Source: Labrys miyagiensis (lineage in GTDB: Bacteria > Pseudomonadota > Alphaproteobacteria > Rhizobiales > Labraceae). Taken from it: 64,000 nt of DNA. This document shows positions 63,158-64,000 of the stretch, piece by piece (within the stretch, counting starts at the first letter, position 1; each line of letters begins with the position of its first letter). The stretch spans positions 124,001 through 188,000 of the forward strand of contig NZ_BSPC01000015.1 of assembly GCF_030160835.1 (NCBI RefSeq). Direction: 5' to 3'. Below the pieces are notes generated by a model. The model saw only the letters and a list, made by a program, of their open reading frames with translations. It had not been told where the DNA came from and did not search any database. A program made the position numbers and the translations under genes.

Positions 63158-63193
63158 GTCTTGTATTTTGGACAGTCGTCTTTTATGCAGGAC
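63158..63193. promoter_or_regulatory. Twin operator in the divergent SBP/IclR gap
   Basis: GTC-N10-GAC occurs twice, at 63158-63173 and 63178-63193, exactly 20 bp apart, so on the same face of the helix. On the minus strand both copies read CTGTCC-N3-ATA-N-AAGAC-N-A. The gap separates the ABC operon from the IclR-type gene, so this is the likely regulator site. Confidence 0.55.
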
Positions 63194-63259
63194 AGCGTGA
63201 CGCTATACGGGCAGGTGTTTTTGTGTCAAGAGGGGCTGTTGCGAATTGGAAGAAGCCGA

Positions 63260-64000
63260 ATGGATGAGCGGGTCGGTCAGTCGAAGCCATCTCCAGCCTC
63301 GCTGACGGAGCGTCAGCGGGGTATCGATCGCGTCATCGATGTCCTGGAAGCCTTGCTGCGCCTGCGCCAGCCGACCAAGGTCGGCGATCTCGCCCGCAAG
63401 ATCGGGGCGCCACGCTCGACGCTCTATGCCATCGTCAACCGACTGGTCGAGGCGGAGATGCTCGAGCCGGTGGGCGAGGACGGCTACATCTATTTCGGCA
63501 AGGCCATGCATCTGTTTGGCCGCGCCTATACCGAGGCCAATCCGCTGCATCGCCGCTGCCGTGCCGTGCTGGACAGGCTGGCGGCGGAGACGAGTGCGAC
63601 AGCGCAGCTCTGCGCCCTTCGCGGCCACAAATATGTCGTGGTGGACTCGAGCGATGGCTCCGGCCTCTTCCGCATCACCACCGATATCGGCGTGGAGGTG
63701 CCGCTGCCCTGGACGGCGTCAGGCCGGCTCCTGCTCGACCACATGACGGCCGAGGAGGTTCGCGCCTTCGTGCCGCCCGAAGACTACAGGCTTCCTGATG
63801 GGCGGGTGGTGGATCCGGAGGAGTTCGTCGTTGGCGTGGCGCAGGCCCGGATCGACGGGCGCTGCATGACGACGAGCCTTTCCGATCGCTTCACCTCTTG
63901 TCTCGCCGCGCCTATCCGCGACCGGCGTGGTGTCGCCGTCGCTACCATTTGCTTGGTGGTGCCGGCGGATACGGCCGAGGGTCGCAAGCGCGAGCTGCTC
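63260..64000 (+). CDS. IclR-family transcriptional regulator (3' partial)
   Basis: The frame is open from the ATG at 63260 to the window end (247 residues seen). An IclR winged helix covers about 20-85 (RQRGIDRVIDVLEALLRLRQ, then KVGDLARKIGAPRSTLYAIV, wing GYIYFGKAMHLFGRA). The effector-binding domain follows (from about 95). It is divergent from the ABC-RidA operon, so it probably controls it, and the twin GTC-N10-GAC site is its best candidate target. Confidence 0.9.
   Translation, partial: MDERVGQSKPSPASLTERQRGIDRVIDVLEALLRLRQPTKVGDLARKIGAPRSTLYAIVNRLVEAEMLEPVGEDGYIYFGKAMHLFGRAYTEANPLHRRCRAVLDRLAAETSATAQLCALRGHKYVVVDSSDGSGLFRITTDIGVEVPLPWTASGRLLLDHMTAEEVRAFVPPEDYRLPDGRVVDPEEFVVGVAQARIDGRCMTTSLSDRFTSCLAAPIRDRRGVAVATICLVVPADTAEGRKRELL

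Overview
The window reads as chromosomal DNA of a GC-rich alphaproteobacterium, most likely of the order Hyphomicrobiales (Rhizobiales). Three things point there: a class I lysyl-tRNA synthetase; a PDH cluster whose E1 beta subunit carries its own lipoyl domain, followed by lpdA, lipA, a COQ10/RatA gene, cinA and ispDF; and a 14-gene nuo operon whose NuoE has a C-terminal extension, followed by birA and an RNase J gene. The SOS box upstream of ssb has the alphaproteobacterial form GAAC-N7-GAAC. I cannot name a genus. Almost everything is core metabolism and information processing. There is no prophage, CRISPR array, rRNA operon or intact transposase gene.

Layout. 1-3.4 kb: the tail of an unknown gene, ssb with its LexA box, a marC operon, and a nested inverted-repeat (MITE-like) element. 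3.4-12.7 kb: lysK, secG, pyrG, a VOC protein, kdsA, queF (reverse strand), a TerB-like protein, eno and ftsB. 12.9-19.3 kb: pdhA-pdhB-pdhC-lpdA-lipA. 19.4-25 kb: a ParC-like/ParE toxin-antitoxin pair, a MarR-GNAT fusion regulator with a palindromic operator, COQ10, a class C beta-lactamase-fold hydrolase, a truncated DUF2721 remnant, cinA (pncC) and ispDF. 25-30.6 kb: ppx, rlmE, an alpha/beta hydrolase, a broken dinB-like gene, hom and glpX. 31-34.6 kb: a family 2 glycosyltransferase, an atzG-atzE pair, a Clp-fold periplasmic protein and tRNA-Asp. 35-50.8 kb: nuoABCDEF, a DUF3291 gene, then nuoGHIJKLMN. 50.8-56.6 kb: birA, rnj, a patatin-like protein and ilvD. 56.8-64 kb: a sulfonate/nitrate-type ABC importer and a polar amino acid ABC importer with a RidA protein, divergent from an IclR-type regulator that runs off the end.

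The most unusual signal lies between the genes. At least five copies of a paired-hairpin element with a GGAG foot (a REPIN-like structure) each begin 0-5 bases after a stop codon (pyrG, kdsA, the TerB-like gene, the patatin gene, ilvD). A second GGAG-footed family, a GTGCCGG family, a longer compound element inside an ABC operon and a 269-bp nested element with TA-flanked termini show several classes of non-autonomous repeats colonising this chromosome. Accessory features worth following up are the toxin-antitoxin pair, the 1-carboxybiuret hydrolase-like pair, the DUF3291 gene inside nuo, a histidine-rich segment in NuoL, and two genes apparently cut short (DUF2721, DinB).
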